The notes beneath the pieces were generated by a model that saw only the letters and a list, made by a program, of their open reading frames with translations, was not told the DNA's origin and made no database searches. The position numbers were made by a program, and so were the translations under genes. From Limnomonas spitsbergensis (taxonomy: Eukaryota > Chlorophyta > Chlorophyceae > Chlamydomonadales), in contig JAYJMM010000121.1 in NCBI GenBank assembly GCA_037349105.1, positions 1,002,001-1,066,000 of the forward strand: a DNA stretch of 64,000 bases, written 5' to 3'. Position 1 is the stretch's first letter. Every line of letters starts with the position of its first letter. Shown in pieces: positions 37,201 through 46,463 of this stretch.

Positions 37201-37436
37201 CCAAATGACTTCTGCCGCCATTTTCTTCATTGCCTCATCCTGCTCCTCCTGCTCGCGCTCCACCCGCCCGCGCTCCACCCGGTACTTGGCCGCGCCGTCT
37301 CCTCCGCCCTCCGTGGGCACCGGCAGGTCAGTACTACGCCACGCCATCTCTTTAAGCCACTTGCGGTAGTCACCGGACTTCATCTTTCCAGGAGCTGGCC
37401 AGCCTTTCTGCCCGCCAGCACCTGCCGATGTCTCGC
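37201..37436 (-). CDS. Giant gene, exon 4
   Basis: The acceptor GATTGCCTGTGCAG before 37436 and donor ATTTGG|GTGGGT after 37201 bound 236 nt, entering in phase 1 and leaving in phase 0. The peptide runs ETSAGAGGQKGWPAPGKMKS, GDYRKWLKEMAWRST, then a strongly charged helix (VERGRVEREQEEQDEAMKKM) ending AAEVIW. The 5' part is repeated upstream in decayed copies and the 3' part downstream, so this exon has been duplicated repeatedly. Family not recognised. Confidence 0.55.
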
Positions 37437-37479
37437 CTGCACAGGCAATCAAATACTGGTTAGACAGTTTCTTTATCCA

Positions 37480-37822
37480 CTTGAAGTAGTCACCGGACTT
37501 CATTTTACCAGGAGCTGGCCAGCCTTTCCGGCTGCCGGCACCCGCAGATGTCTCGGCTGGACAGGCAAGAAAATAAATAACAAGTACTGGTTAGGGAGTT
37601 CCTTTAGTCACTTGCAGTAGTCACCGGACTTCATTCACCAGGTGCGGGCCAGCCCTTCCGGCCGCCAGCACCCGCTGATCTCTCGCCAGCGAAGGGAAAT
37701 AAATGATAATGAATACACTGGTAGGGGTGTCTTCAGCCACTTGCGGTAGTCACCTAATTTCATTTACCAGGATCTGGCCAGCTTTTCCGGCTACCAACAC
37801 CCGCGGAGATCTTGCCTGCACA
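37480..37822 (-). pseudogene. Three decayed upstream copies of exon 4 (period about 120-130 bp)
   Basis: Copies at about 37480-37560, 37619-37692 and 37740-37822 each show the minus-strand order acceptor-like CAG, GCGGGTGCYGGC, AAGGCTGGCC, CCTGGTAA and GGTGACTAC, as in exon 4. The first stays in frame (KGWPAPGKMKSGDYFKWIKK) but lacks a good donor. The second has a stop (AAGTGA) and a frameshift, and the third a frameshift. Confidence 0.65.
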
Positions 37823-38071
37823 AGCAATCGAATAGAAAAACAACCAACTAAATAATTCCCTTACAGCTACTTGCTGTAGTCGTTTTTTCTCCTTTTACGG
37901 GGAAGGCAAGGCAGGCCAAGGCCACGATACAAGGCAACCTGTCTGGGTTCCTCGCACCCTTTGGGCACTCATGTCTTTGGGCTCTCATCAAACATGTTAA
38001 GGCTGCCATCCCATATTGCAAGGCCCAGCAAAAATAGGCCAGGCCACGCCAGGTGAGGATGAAAACCTCAC

Positions 38072-38189
38072 CTTCATCCTTGGGCCGGTCATCCTCATCC
38101 TTGAGCTTATCAAACATGGCGAGGGTGCTCCAGTCGTTGCCGGCAGCAGCAGTTGCCGCTTCAGGGTCACTCGCCTTCTGAGCGTCCAA
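38072..38189 (-). CDS. Giant gene, exon 3
   Basis: The acceptor CCCTCCTCAG before 38189 and donor GATGAAG|GTGAGG after 38072 bound 118 nt, phase 0 in and phase 1 out, which fits exon 4. The peptide is LDAQKASDPEAATAAAGNDW then STLAMFDKLKDEDDRPKDE. Two more copies of its beginning lie upstream. Confidence 0.55.
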
Positions 38190-38246
38190 CTGAGGAGGGG
38201 GGGGGAGAAGGGCCTCAACGTAAGACAGGGGGCTGAGAGGGGGATA

Positions 38247-38450
38247 TGGGTGCTTGAGTCGTTACCAGCAGCTGCAGTTGCTGCGTCTGGTCATTCGCCT
38301 TCTGAGCGTCCAACTGAGGGGTGGTGGGGGGGGGGAGAAGGGCCTCTGAGTCAAACAGGGGGAAGGGGGAGAGGACATGGTGAGGTTGCTCCAGTCGTTG
38401 CCGGCGGCAGCAGTGGCCGCTTCAGGGTCGCTCGCCTTCTGAGCATCCAG
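38247..38450 (-). pseudogene. Two partial tandem copies of exon 3
   Basis: Copies at 38374-38450 and 38247-38313 each begin after a CAG acceptor with CTGGATGCTCAGAAGGCGA or TTGGACGCTCAGAAGGCGA and keep the Ala-rich GNDWS region or its remains. Both lose the downstream KLKDEDD part and its donor. The spacing is about 125-135 bp. Confidence 0.6.
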
Positions 38451-38756
38451 CTGGTGGAGTAGGCAACAGGAGGGGGCATAAGTCTTAGGCCCGGAGATGG
38501 TAACGGCGCGAACGCGGTGTAGGCCCATGCCGCACTGTTTCCTAAACCCTCACGCCTATGCAGGTCCGGTTTTATTTATTCGTTTACATATTTCTAGGGC
38601 CGGAAAAGGGGCTTATAAAAGGACACACACAAAAAACAAATACCAAGCGGAAATGAAAAAAAATCATCCATGCAGAACGCCGTACCCCTACCTACCTACT
38701 GTCCCTGGTCATACTATGCTTCCCAATTGCGCTGCCCTTTGTTCCCTGCCCCTTGA

Positions 38757-39052
38757 TCCCTGATTCAAATCCCTGATCCCTGATTCAAATTCCCTGATCC
38801 CTGATTCAAATTCCCGGATCCCTGATTCAAATTCCCTGATCCCTGATTCGAATCCCCTGATCCCTGATTCAAATTCCCTGATCCCTGATTCAAATCCCTG
38901 ATCCCTGATTCAAATTCCCTGATCCCTGATTCAAATTCCCGGATCCCTGATTCAAATTCCCTGATCCCTGATTCGAATCCCCTGATCCCTGATTCAAATT
39001 CCCTGATCCCTGATTCGAATCCCCTGATCCCTGATTCAAATTCCCTGATTCA
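38757..39052. repeat. 21-bp intronic minisatellite
   Basis: About 13 copies of CCCTGATCCCTGATTCAAAT plus T, with C/T and A/G variants, lie in the intron between the exons ending at 39115 and starting at 38189. Confidence 0.9.
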
Positions 39053-39114
39053 TGTTCCATCCACTTCCCCCTACTCCCTACTTTCTGCTCCCTTCCTGTC
39101 CCCACAACGCTCAC

Positions 39115-39187
39115 CAGGTCTTGGCGGACCTTCTTGAGAGCGTTTATGACATTCTTGTTAACGTAGATGACTTCTTGCTCTCCATAC
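39115..39187 (-). CDS. Giant gene, exon 2
   Basis: The acceptor CCTTCTTTCAG before 39187 and donor GACCTG|GTGAGC after 39115 bound 73 nt, entering in phase 2 and leaving in phase 0. The peptide is YGEQEVIYVNKNVINALKKV then RQDL, an amphipathic helix. Confidence 0.55.
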
Positions 39188-39371
39188 CTGAAAGAAGGAG
39201 CGCAAAGCATTATCAATTTTATTGAGCAAAATGCATCAGAGGGTTATCAGGACAGGGTGCAGTTAGCAGGGGACTTTATTGTTCATGTAGATGACCCTGG
39301 GTCAGCGCACCTGCCAGCAGGGGGGGCAGGGGATTTCCTGCCAGGCTCAGATTGGAGGGCAACGCCTTGTT

Positions 39372-39460
39372 ATGTTCAGTGGCAAAAGTCAGCAGAGGTT
39401 TGCTGCTTCATAGTTAACACAACCACCCACCGCCGTTTTTGAAAGGGCCTGACAAATCAA
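39372..39460. repeat. Copy 1 of a 90-100 bp direct duplication
   Basis: GTTCAGTGGCAAAAGTCAGC through AACCACCCACCGCCG to GAAAGGGCCTGACAAA is repeated with changes at 39826-39920. The second copy is preceded by the SINE-like insert at 39570-39828. Confidence 0.7.
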
Positions 39461-39569
39461 ACCGGGGGGGGGGGGCAACATCGAAAACCAACATCAAAAC
39501 AGACATGCGCCAAACAACCAGGGAAACGAAACAAACAGAGGAATTGAAAACCAAGCATATTCAGTGGCA

Positions 39570-39828
39570 CAACGATGACGGCGCGGATGCGGCTCAGTGT
39601 TAATACATTGATTGACAGCACTTGAGGTGCATGGTTTGGATCCTACAAAGGTTCATTGTATACCGTGTTCCAGGTGTAGGCAGGGGAAACATCTGGCGCT
39701 TCGTTAAAAGTGCCCCGCAGAATGTCGTGAGCGGGCTATCCTACTAAGGGTAGAAGTGCTGTGGGTCCAGCGGTACCTCACGCCTCCTGCTTTGGCGGAG
39801 GAGTACTCTGTATTTCTTTTTCTTTCTG
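39570..39828 (+). mobile_element. tRNA-derived SINE candidate, 259 bp
   Basis: The insert is bounded by a perfect 10-bp direct repeat TTCAGTGGCA (39560-39569 and 39829-39838). Its head has a box-A-like GGCTCAGTGTTAAT near 39591 and a box-B-like GGTTTGGATCC at 39633-39643. The tail ends in a T-rich run (ATTTCTTTTTCTTTCT). The size, the target duplication and both promoter boxes fit a tRNA-derived SINE. Confidence 0.55.
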
Positions 39829-39934
39829 TTCAGTGGCAAAATGCAGCAGCCAGCAGAGGGGTTATGTTTCTTAGTTAACGCAACCACCCAAATACATTTT
39901 TAAAAGGGACTGTCAAAGCCAACCGTCCTCACTT

Positions 39935-40510
39935 GCACGTCTGGTGTAGTTGCACCTCTCACCCCTAAACCTAAGCCACTTGTGTTTAGGCTGATCTCCA
40001 TCTCCCATGGGTAGGAGATCTGTCCCCGTTCACACTCACACGTCTGTTGTAGCTGCACCTCTCACCCCTAAACCCAAGAGAATCACTTGTGTATTGACTG
40101 CTCTCCATCTCGCATGGGTAGGAGATCTGTCCCCGTTCACACTCACACGTCTGTTGTAGCTGCACCTCTCACCCCTAAACCCAAGTGAATCACTTGTGTA
40201 TTGACTGCTCTCCATCTCGCATGGGTAGGAGATCTGTCCCCGTTCACACTCACACGTCTGTTGTAGCTGCACCTCTCACCCCTAAACCCAAGTGAATCAC
40301 TTGTGTATTGACTGCTCTCCATCTCGCATGGGTAGGAGATCTGTCCCCGTTCACACTCACACGTCTGTTGTAGCTGCACCTCTCACCCCTAAACCCAAGT
40401 GAATCACTTGTGTATTGACTGCTCTCCATCTCGCATGGGTAGCCAATCCGTCCCCGTCCACACTCACACGTCTGTTGTAGCTGCGCCTCTCACCCCTAAA
40501 CCTAAGTCCC
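39935..40510. repeat. 107-bp tandem repeat, about 5.3 copies
   Basis: Units including GTTGTAGCTGCACCTCTCAC, CCCTAAACCCAAGTGAATCA and CTCCATCTCGCATGGGTAGG recur every 107 bp with very few changes. On the minus strand each unit holds ATGGAGAGCAGTCAATACAC then AAGTGA, resembling the 3' end of exon 1. Confidence 0.9.
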
Positions 40511-40865
40511 TGTGTTCGGGCTGTTCTCCATATTTAAAAGGCATGGGCAATTTTTCGAGCAATCCTGCGCCTCCAGCCAGCCACTTGCGTTTGGGAGATT
40601 CTTAAAATGGGCGCAAAGCCTGCCCTCAGGACACATGGCATCGATCTGTCCCACAAAGGCTGCATGGATCTGGATATCCCCCAAACCCCGATCAGCACCT
40701 TGCTTTGGCTTAGGTGTTCTCCGCCATGCATTCATGGACATTTGAACCTGACATAAACACTCCTGTGCCGAACCTGACCCCCCAGCACTCAATGGAGCTA
40801 GGGCTACTCGACCGTGTATGTGCGGAACATCTGCAATCATGGGCCATGCGGCTATCTGTCCCATG

Positions 40866-41143
40866 CAGTTTGCATGGAGGTTGCATGGAGGTTGCATGGA
40901 GGTTGCATGGGGTTTGCATGGAGGTTGCATGAAGGCTGCGTGGGGTTTGCATGGAGGTTACATGGGGTTTGCATGGAGGTTACATGGGATTTGCATGGGG
41001 ATTGCATGGAGGTTGCATGGAGGTTGTATTGAGGTTGCATGGAGGTTATATGGAGGTTGCATGGAGGTTGCATGGAGGTTGCATGGAGGTTGCATGGAGG
41101 TTGCATGGGGTTTGCATGGAGGTTGCATGGAGGTCGCATGGAT
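40866..41143. repeat. 12-bp minisatellite
   Basis: About 23 copies of GTTGCATGGAGG with G/A/T variants. Twelve is a multiple of three, so all frames stay open and short Cys/Met/Trp or His/Ala/Asn-rich ORFs arise. These are not considered genes. Confidence 0.9.
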
Positions 41144-41449
41144 CTAGTTCTTCAACAACGTGCTTTGCAGCTACTCACTTTGGTTTGGGCGCTAAACCAT
41201 TTTAATCAAGGTTCAGCCGAATTCGCCACTATGTTTTGAATTGGCTTACATCTGTCCTCAGCACCGCAGTACCGTCCATGCATGGATGCACCTCCCGAAC
41301 CTTAATCAATCACATGTGTTTTTTCTGGCATCCACGGTGCACTGCTTGCTGCAATACTGAATCAGGCCTTAGGACCCATGCGCCGCTCTTGGCTGTGCGC
41401 TTCCTTGCCATCCCGAGACCCATGTCAATCCCAAACAACAAACACTCAC

Positions 41450-41766
41450 TTAGGCTTTGGCAACTCTCCACCGTTCATGGCCGCCTGGCGGGGCATGAAG
41501 TCCGTCCTCAGCACGCCTGCACTAGCCATTGCTGCGCCAATCCCTCCCATGGACGGTGCATGGGTCTGGCTGTCCACTACTCCTGCCGCCGACACTGCAG
41601 CTGCTGCTGCAGCTGCTGTCTCCTGCCATAATGCTAAAGCAGCTACCTCTTTGGCCTCTGCTCCTGCTTCTACTGCTGCTGCTGCCGCTGCTTCTGCCGC
41701 TCGAGAGTGGTGGCGGGGGAGGCCGTCCCGCTGGCCAATCGTGGGGACTGCGGCTGTTCGTTGCAT
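41450..41766 (-). CDS. Giant gene, exon 1 (start)
   Basis: The ATG at 41766 is the first in a frame closed by a TGA about 40 bases upstream. The exon ends at donor CCTAA|GTGAGT after 41450, phase 2, which fits exon 2. It encodes about 105 residues: MQRTAAVPTIGQRDG, an Ala-rich helical stretch (AAEAAAAAAVEAGAEAKEVA) and RTDFMPRQAAMNGGELPKP. No signal peptide is seen. The upstream side enters the duplicated non-coding segment at 41.9 kb. No TATA box could be assigned with confidence. Confidence 0.5.
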
Positions 41767-41905
41767 CACATCGGTCGATATTGAACTGTGACGACGAGAT
41801 CTTCAAGTGAATGGAGGGCAAAGAATGAGCGAGGAAGGAGCAAGGTCTACTCTGTTTTGAGGCTGACGCAAGAGGAAAATAACCTGATTGGGACAGAACT
41901 CTTTG

Positions 41906-43310
41906 AGCCTGTTCGTAATAATCGTGGCTAGATTTCTGTCTTGAAAAGCAGCTAAGATTCGCTATCTGCTGCAGCTGGCAGCCATGCGATGTTCGTGACG
42001 AGATTATTAGTCACGAAAGGGGTGTCAATCTGCCTGGGCGGGGACGTCATAACATTGATATCAGACAGGGGATAGCGAGAGTATTTCTGCCGTCGCAGCT
42101 GCCTCCGTGCTTTGCAATCGCACCTCCAATATGCGAGGTTGGGGAGTTATGACGTGCATGGCGTAATTTGCATGGCGGAGGCCATGGCCCTGGTGCGTGC
42201 ACTTTTACCACTGTTGCTGCCACATGTTGCGTTTATACGGCGATACTTGCCAGCTTGGCTCGAATCCGGTTGGGCGAATCGCGCTTTCGCTTTTCGTTTC
42301 ACACGCGCCATCAGCGCTGATTGTCAAATAGCTGGCCCTTGGACCCGAATCCCGAGTTTCCCGTTTCTCCTTTGCATCGTTGCATTGTAAGTAGAAATCG
42401 TGATGTATGCTGAGCATGTGAGCATGGTGGATGTGCAGGCAGAAACAGAAGCAGGGTGTGCCCAACAAAATCACGACTCCAAATGAATGTGATTTTTGCC
42501 AAAAAGCACTCAGCTGGCAAGATGGAGCAGATATTGAGCAACACGGCAGCGGGCAACATGCAAGTGGCAGGAACAGAAAGTCAGAAACTGAGCAGCAAAG
42601 TGAGGGGGGGGAGGGCCCTGGGGTAAAAATGTGCCCCACCCCCACCCATCCCCGACCCGGGAATTTAGTCAACCTTACATTTCTCCGTTAAAATACGATT
42701 TTTTGAGGGGGAGGAGGTTTCTAAAGGAGAGGGCAGGGCTCGTAAGAACCGAAGGTCGACGTCGGTCCAATGAAATATCAGAAGGAATGCACATCGGGAC
42801 TAGCTAACGTAAACCTGCTCTGCTGCTCATACCAGTTTGCGGGCACATGTCCCATAGATCAAATGTGATGCTCCGCTGGAATGTAAAACAATTCACATTC
42901 ACAGGAAAAAAACAGAATAAGAGTCCACCACGGGAGGGGCGGGGGCTGCCAAACAACATAAACATTGGCATGTGACAGAGGCCAGAGGGAAAACAATAAC
43001 GATGCATTGGTTACTCCCATGGGCCACGCACACCATGCATCGGTAAAATGTGGGAATACTCACTTAAAAGTAGCCACCTCTTTCGCTTAACTCTATGAAG
43101 GCTGCACAACCCTAGGATGCATGGGACGATAACAAAAAAAAACAGCCCGGTGCGTTTGAGGCCCTCATCGACAACTAAAAAAAGACGAGCATGAACATGG
43201 AAGGCACGGCTGTCACTTTACCTATGTGATATGATCATATGACGCTGACATCCCGTCTATATCGTCTTTGAGAACCTCACTCAGCTACACGTGTCGGGGC
43301 TCATGGCTGC
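41906..43310. repeat. Segmental duplication, copy A part 1
   Basis: This stretch matches 51127-52872 in order and orientation. Shared marks include GCAGCTAAGATTC, ATTAGTCACGAAAG, CCGGTTGGGCGAATCG, GAGTTTCCCGTTTCTCCTT, GAGCAACACGGCAGCGG, GGTTTCTAAAGGA and AATAAGAGTCCACCACGGG. Short ORFs on either strand are not conserved in frame, so I see no gene here. Confidence 0.8.
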
Positions 43311-43429
43311 GCACGAGGGGGGGGCAAAAAAATCGCCATCCCCAAAAGAAAAATCGAGCACCCAAGCGTACTCCCCCCCCCACCCCGCCTCCGGCACCCC
43401 TTGAATTCAAATGTCTCAGTCACAATTTA

Positions 43430-43670
43430 AAATTATAGGGCATGTAGTGTTTTTTTTGTATTAGCTCGTCAAGGCGCTTCTACTGGTATATTTCAATTTG
43501 TTAGGTGTAACCATTCATGCCAACAACCAATTTGGTTACTAGGCTCAGCCATGCTACTGAGTACCGACCTATGCTCGCTAGCGATCACAATTTATACCAA
43601 CAGTTAATTTGGGTACTAAGTTCTGCCATGCTATTAACTACCGAATACTTCTAGCTAGAGATCACATGTT
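43430..43670. repeat. Imperfect duplication of about 90 bp
   Basis: CCATGCTACTGAGTACCGAC through GCTCGCTAGCGATCACA recurs as CCATGCTATTAACTACCGAA through CTAGCTAGAGATCACA about 85 bases later. Both copies have a preceding CAACNRNYAATTTGG word. Function unknown. Confidence 0.6.
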
Positions 43671-44117
43671 TCCAGAAGGCAGATGGCCCTGAGGCCCCTC
43701 TCCTCGAACGTGAAAGGCAGCTAAGGCAGCGGTGCCCGCATAGCGCATGCCCAATGAATGCGATGCAAAAGGCTGGCCGACGGGAGGTGAATACCCTTGG
43801 CACTTCGAGCCCTCTCGCAATGGCGCAACATCTGACGAGGGAGGCGATGCCGTTGCAGCTTCATTCTCAGCTGGAGAAGGAGAAGGAGAGGTTGGCGGGC
43901 TCGCGGGTGTTGGCTCAGCTGGGGCAGCAGCTGGGGTAGCAGCAAGGATAGCTAGGGGTGGATCGGGAGCAAACCCGAGCGTTCTCTGCCGCTTCGAATC
44001 GCGTGGTATCGCGGAAGCTACCATGGACTCTCTCCCATTCTGGTGGCGTCTGACGTTTGCAGGGTCAGCAGATTTGAGGACCTTGCCACAACGACGACAA
44101 GTGATATGTTCATTCAT
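43662..44117 (-). CDS. BED-like zinc-finger ORF, possible hAT transposase N-terminal remnant
   Basis: The ORF starts MNEHITCRRCGKVLKSADPA, a CX2C pair followed by a basic helix ending NVRRH. This resembles the N-terminal BED finger of hAT transposases, although the second histidine is not evident. A basic link KRQRTLGF and a long Pro/Ser/Ala-rich linker follow, and the ORF then stops. No DDE or C-terminal dimerisation region was found nearby, so it is probably a remnant or a captured finger. It lies in a 2.6-kb block that interrupts segmental-duplication copy A. An ordinary small zinc-finger protein is the alternative. Confidence 0.4.
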   Translation of the reverse strand: MNEHITCRRCGKVLKSADPANVRRHQNGRESMVASAIPRDSKRQRTLGFAPDPPLAILAATPAAAPAEPTPASPPTSPSPSPAENEAATASPPSSDVAPLREGSKCQGYSPPVGQPFASHSLGMRYAGTAALAAFHVRGEGPQGHLPSGNM

Positions 44118-44684
44118 GATCCACCAGACCAACACATGTTTACCACGTGCTCCGTGTAATACAACTCTATCTTAGGATGGCTCAGCTGGTTTCGGGATGT
44201 GTCCGATGGATCCAGAACCTCAGTGTGGGGGGCCAGGGGGTCATGGGGTTATTCAAGCAACATTTTAGGTTGTAAATTGACTCATGTTGGCAAGAAGAAC
44301 ACAGAGGTGCCGTTGCCAGCCTCAACAGACCTCCACAAAAAAACGGAGTTTTCCAAACATTGGATTTTTGGGAGACCCCCCCCCCATATCTCCCACCCCC
44401 CCTGGGCCATTTTTTTTAAACAAAGGCTCTCGTTAAGCTCTCCAAGAAGAAGGGGGATGGTGTCGAAACTTTTTGCCCCCCCCCCCTCAGCGACGCAAGC
44501 AAATGACTAATGCGCAACAGCTAAAGGCAAGATACATAAAATAGGTGTAAAATTGCAGTCCTAGAAAAGTGCTTTGACTTCAAGAATATGACAAATTCTT
44601 GATCACCGTTATTGAGAGTCCAATTCCGAGCTGTTAACCTGGGAATCAGTCGATGTATTTAAGATAAGTATCCCTAGACTACTT

Positions 44685-45526
44685 ACCTGACTATTCTCTA
44701 CTATTGACAGGATTGCCTCATGGGTCGACCCTTCCGAAGGTGATTGGAGTAGCAGTTGAAGATGTAGTACACTGGTGACAGGGTGTGATGATCTTCCGTG
44801 GGAAGTCGCTTGTTGGCGATCTTCAGTTGGGGGGGACTCGCTTGATGATCTTTCAGGGAGTCAACTTGGAGCCTCTGGACTTGCTAGTGGTGAAGAGTTG
44901 ATGGAGTTGGCGGTGGTAAACCAGCTGGAAGGCTGGAGAATGCTTGATAAGGGCCGAAATACCGTATTGCCATGATGTTTTGGTGCTTCGACTTTGGGGG
45001 TAGCAACTTCCAATAGTTGCACCATCGATATTAGGGGTCCGCGCGAACCCCAAATTCGAAGCACCACACATTTTCAACCCATGTGTGGCGTTTCAATGAC
45101 TCACCACCGACACTCTCGCTCCTGCGCTGTCTCAAAAACGGGTTCTTCACTATGGAGGGCACCGCCCGTTCTCCCCGACCACCTTAAGCGTACGGTACAT
45201 CAACAACAAGCCGATAACCGGAAGAAACAGAGGACACTGAGTGAGTTCCTTTGGAGTTAGGATGGTCGAAGCTAGAGAACCTAGCGTAGCTGATCAGACT
45301 ACTAGACTTGCCCCTCAAGTTCGACAGCAACATGATGATCGACGCGCGGCTCGAGCGGCAGAACTAGCTCGCAGTCCGGAAAAAACAACCCCCAAACTAA
45401 GTTATATCACCGGAATATATTGAAGGCTTCAGCGAATCCCCAAAGCGAACCCCCAAAATATTTAAAAAGGCCTCAAAACGGACCCCCAAAGGCATCGAAG
45501 CACCAAATCATCGTGGCAGCACGGTA
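44685..45526 (-). mobile_element. Inverted relative of the region upstream of gag, with TIR core
   Basis: The core 44962-45524 has inverted termini (CCGTATTGCCATGATG at left; the reverse complement of the right end reads CCGTGCTGCCACGATG) and is flanked by TA on both sides. Internal sequences such as CTTTGGGGGT and ATTAGGGGTCCGCGCGAACC, plus the flank 44685-44960, match 56856-57470 in opposite orientation. It may be a solo terminal-repeat-like copy of the gag-bearing element or a Tc/mariner-style non-autonomous element. A short ORF inside (ending KKQRTLSEFLW) has no firm identity. Confidence 0.45.
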
Positions 45527-45925
45527 TCAAAAGAAGACCTTCAAGGCTAAGCAGTGTTTGTGCTTGCTTAGACTGAAGGGGGCGAACATTTTTTGTGCTT
45601 GTTCTGTGTGGTGGATCGATACTCGAGCAATGTTTGTGCTTGTTGAAATATAGTGAGTTGTGTTTGTACTTGCTCGATGAGGAGTGACTATGTAACTTCA
45701 GATTCAAGGGTGATGACGAAATCAGGGCTTCAGGTAAGAAAGAAATAGTGGATGTCAGAGACAAAGCAGCCACTTAAAGGGTAACATAAGTGTGAAAAAG
45801 ACACTTCACAGACAACCAGAGAGAGCACACAAGTGTGACTGCAACAGCAGTTTCGTACAAAGTGTTTAACATCAGAGATCCTTAGTTAAAGAGCTGATCA
45901 TCCAATAATACGCACGGTGCACTAA

Positions 45926-46463
45926 GTCAACATGACACACGCCAATGACTAGCAAAAAGTGAGACAGATGGCTCGACCGCTTTGCAACTAGGAGTCAACA
46001 TGGGCTGGCCGCCCGCGTGGGCGTCAGCTACTCAGGCCGTTGCAGCTCATGCTCGCTCAGTTGCGCACAACTTTGATGCGCTCTTCAAGTCGGACTACAC
46101 GTGCCAATTGGTTGCCTGATGCCACACAAGGGAGAGGAGGGGAGGGTGGGGACAAGGAGGTACTTAAGGGTGGGTGTCTTCTTTTCTCCCGTCTGAACAG
46201 ATGGGCGCACACGAGGGCGAGCTTTAAGCGAGCCAAGAGGTATAACGTCATTGACTTAAGGGTGAGTGGCTAGATTAGCCGCTACACATTTCAGGAGGAA
46301 GGTATCCCGTTACAAATGCAAACAAAGGAGTTTCATAGCTTTCGGGGCTAGGGGGTGGAGAGAGGGAGAGCAAGCATCACATGCCGAGCACAACTAACAT
46401 CATTGGTTGACTAGTAGCTAAGCTACAGCCTTTCGGCCCATACTTTCCCGCACATAACTAGGC
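45926..46463. repeat. Segmental duplication, copy A part 2
   Basis: This matches 53069-53537: ACGCCAATGAC, GATGGCTCGACCGCT, GGCCGCCCGCG, TTGCGCACAACTTTGATGCG, GCCTGATGCCACACAA and CAGCCTTTCGGCCCATA occur in the same order. No gene is seen. Confidence 0.8.

Larger units (their letters stand above)
37..41766 (-). other. Proposed giant split gene (span), product not recognised
   Basis: Fifteen minus-strand exons were assigned by eye from GT-AG borders and reading-frame phase, from the ATG at 41766 to a donor at position 36, after which the gene leaves the window. Every join with both borders visible agrees in phase: 41450/39187 (phase 2), 39115/38189 (0), 38072/37436 (1), 37201/7040 (0), 6933/6275 (0), 5997/5726 (0), 4350/3871 (0), 3740/3484 (0), 2024/1816 (0), 1655/1331 (0), 1125/1012 (0), 849/685 (2), 536/354 (2). 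Only the 4722/4454 join is unresolved. About 4.8 kb of coding sequence gives roughly 1,600 residues: an Ala-rich N-terminus, charged helical middle, low-complexity blocks, an acidic stretch and a globular-looking C-terminal part. The 37200-7041 interval would be one 30-kb satellite-filled intron. The alternative is two genes on the same strand, with the downstream one starting at the ATG at 6347. I do not recognise the family. Confidence 0.45.

Noticed and set aside
40866..41143. Several overlapping ORFs rich in Trp, His, Cys or Met
   Set aside because: They are products of the 12-bp minisatellite, open in every frame.
42112..42390. Plus-strand ORF in duplication copy A and its relative at 51596-51826
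   Set aside because: The frame is not conserved throughout between the copies, no splice context or motif is seen, and the minus strand is equally open.
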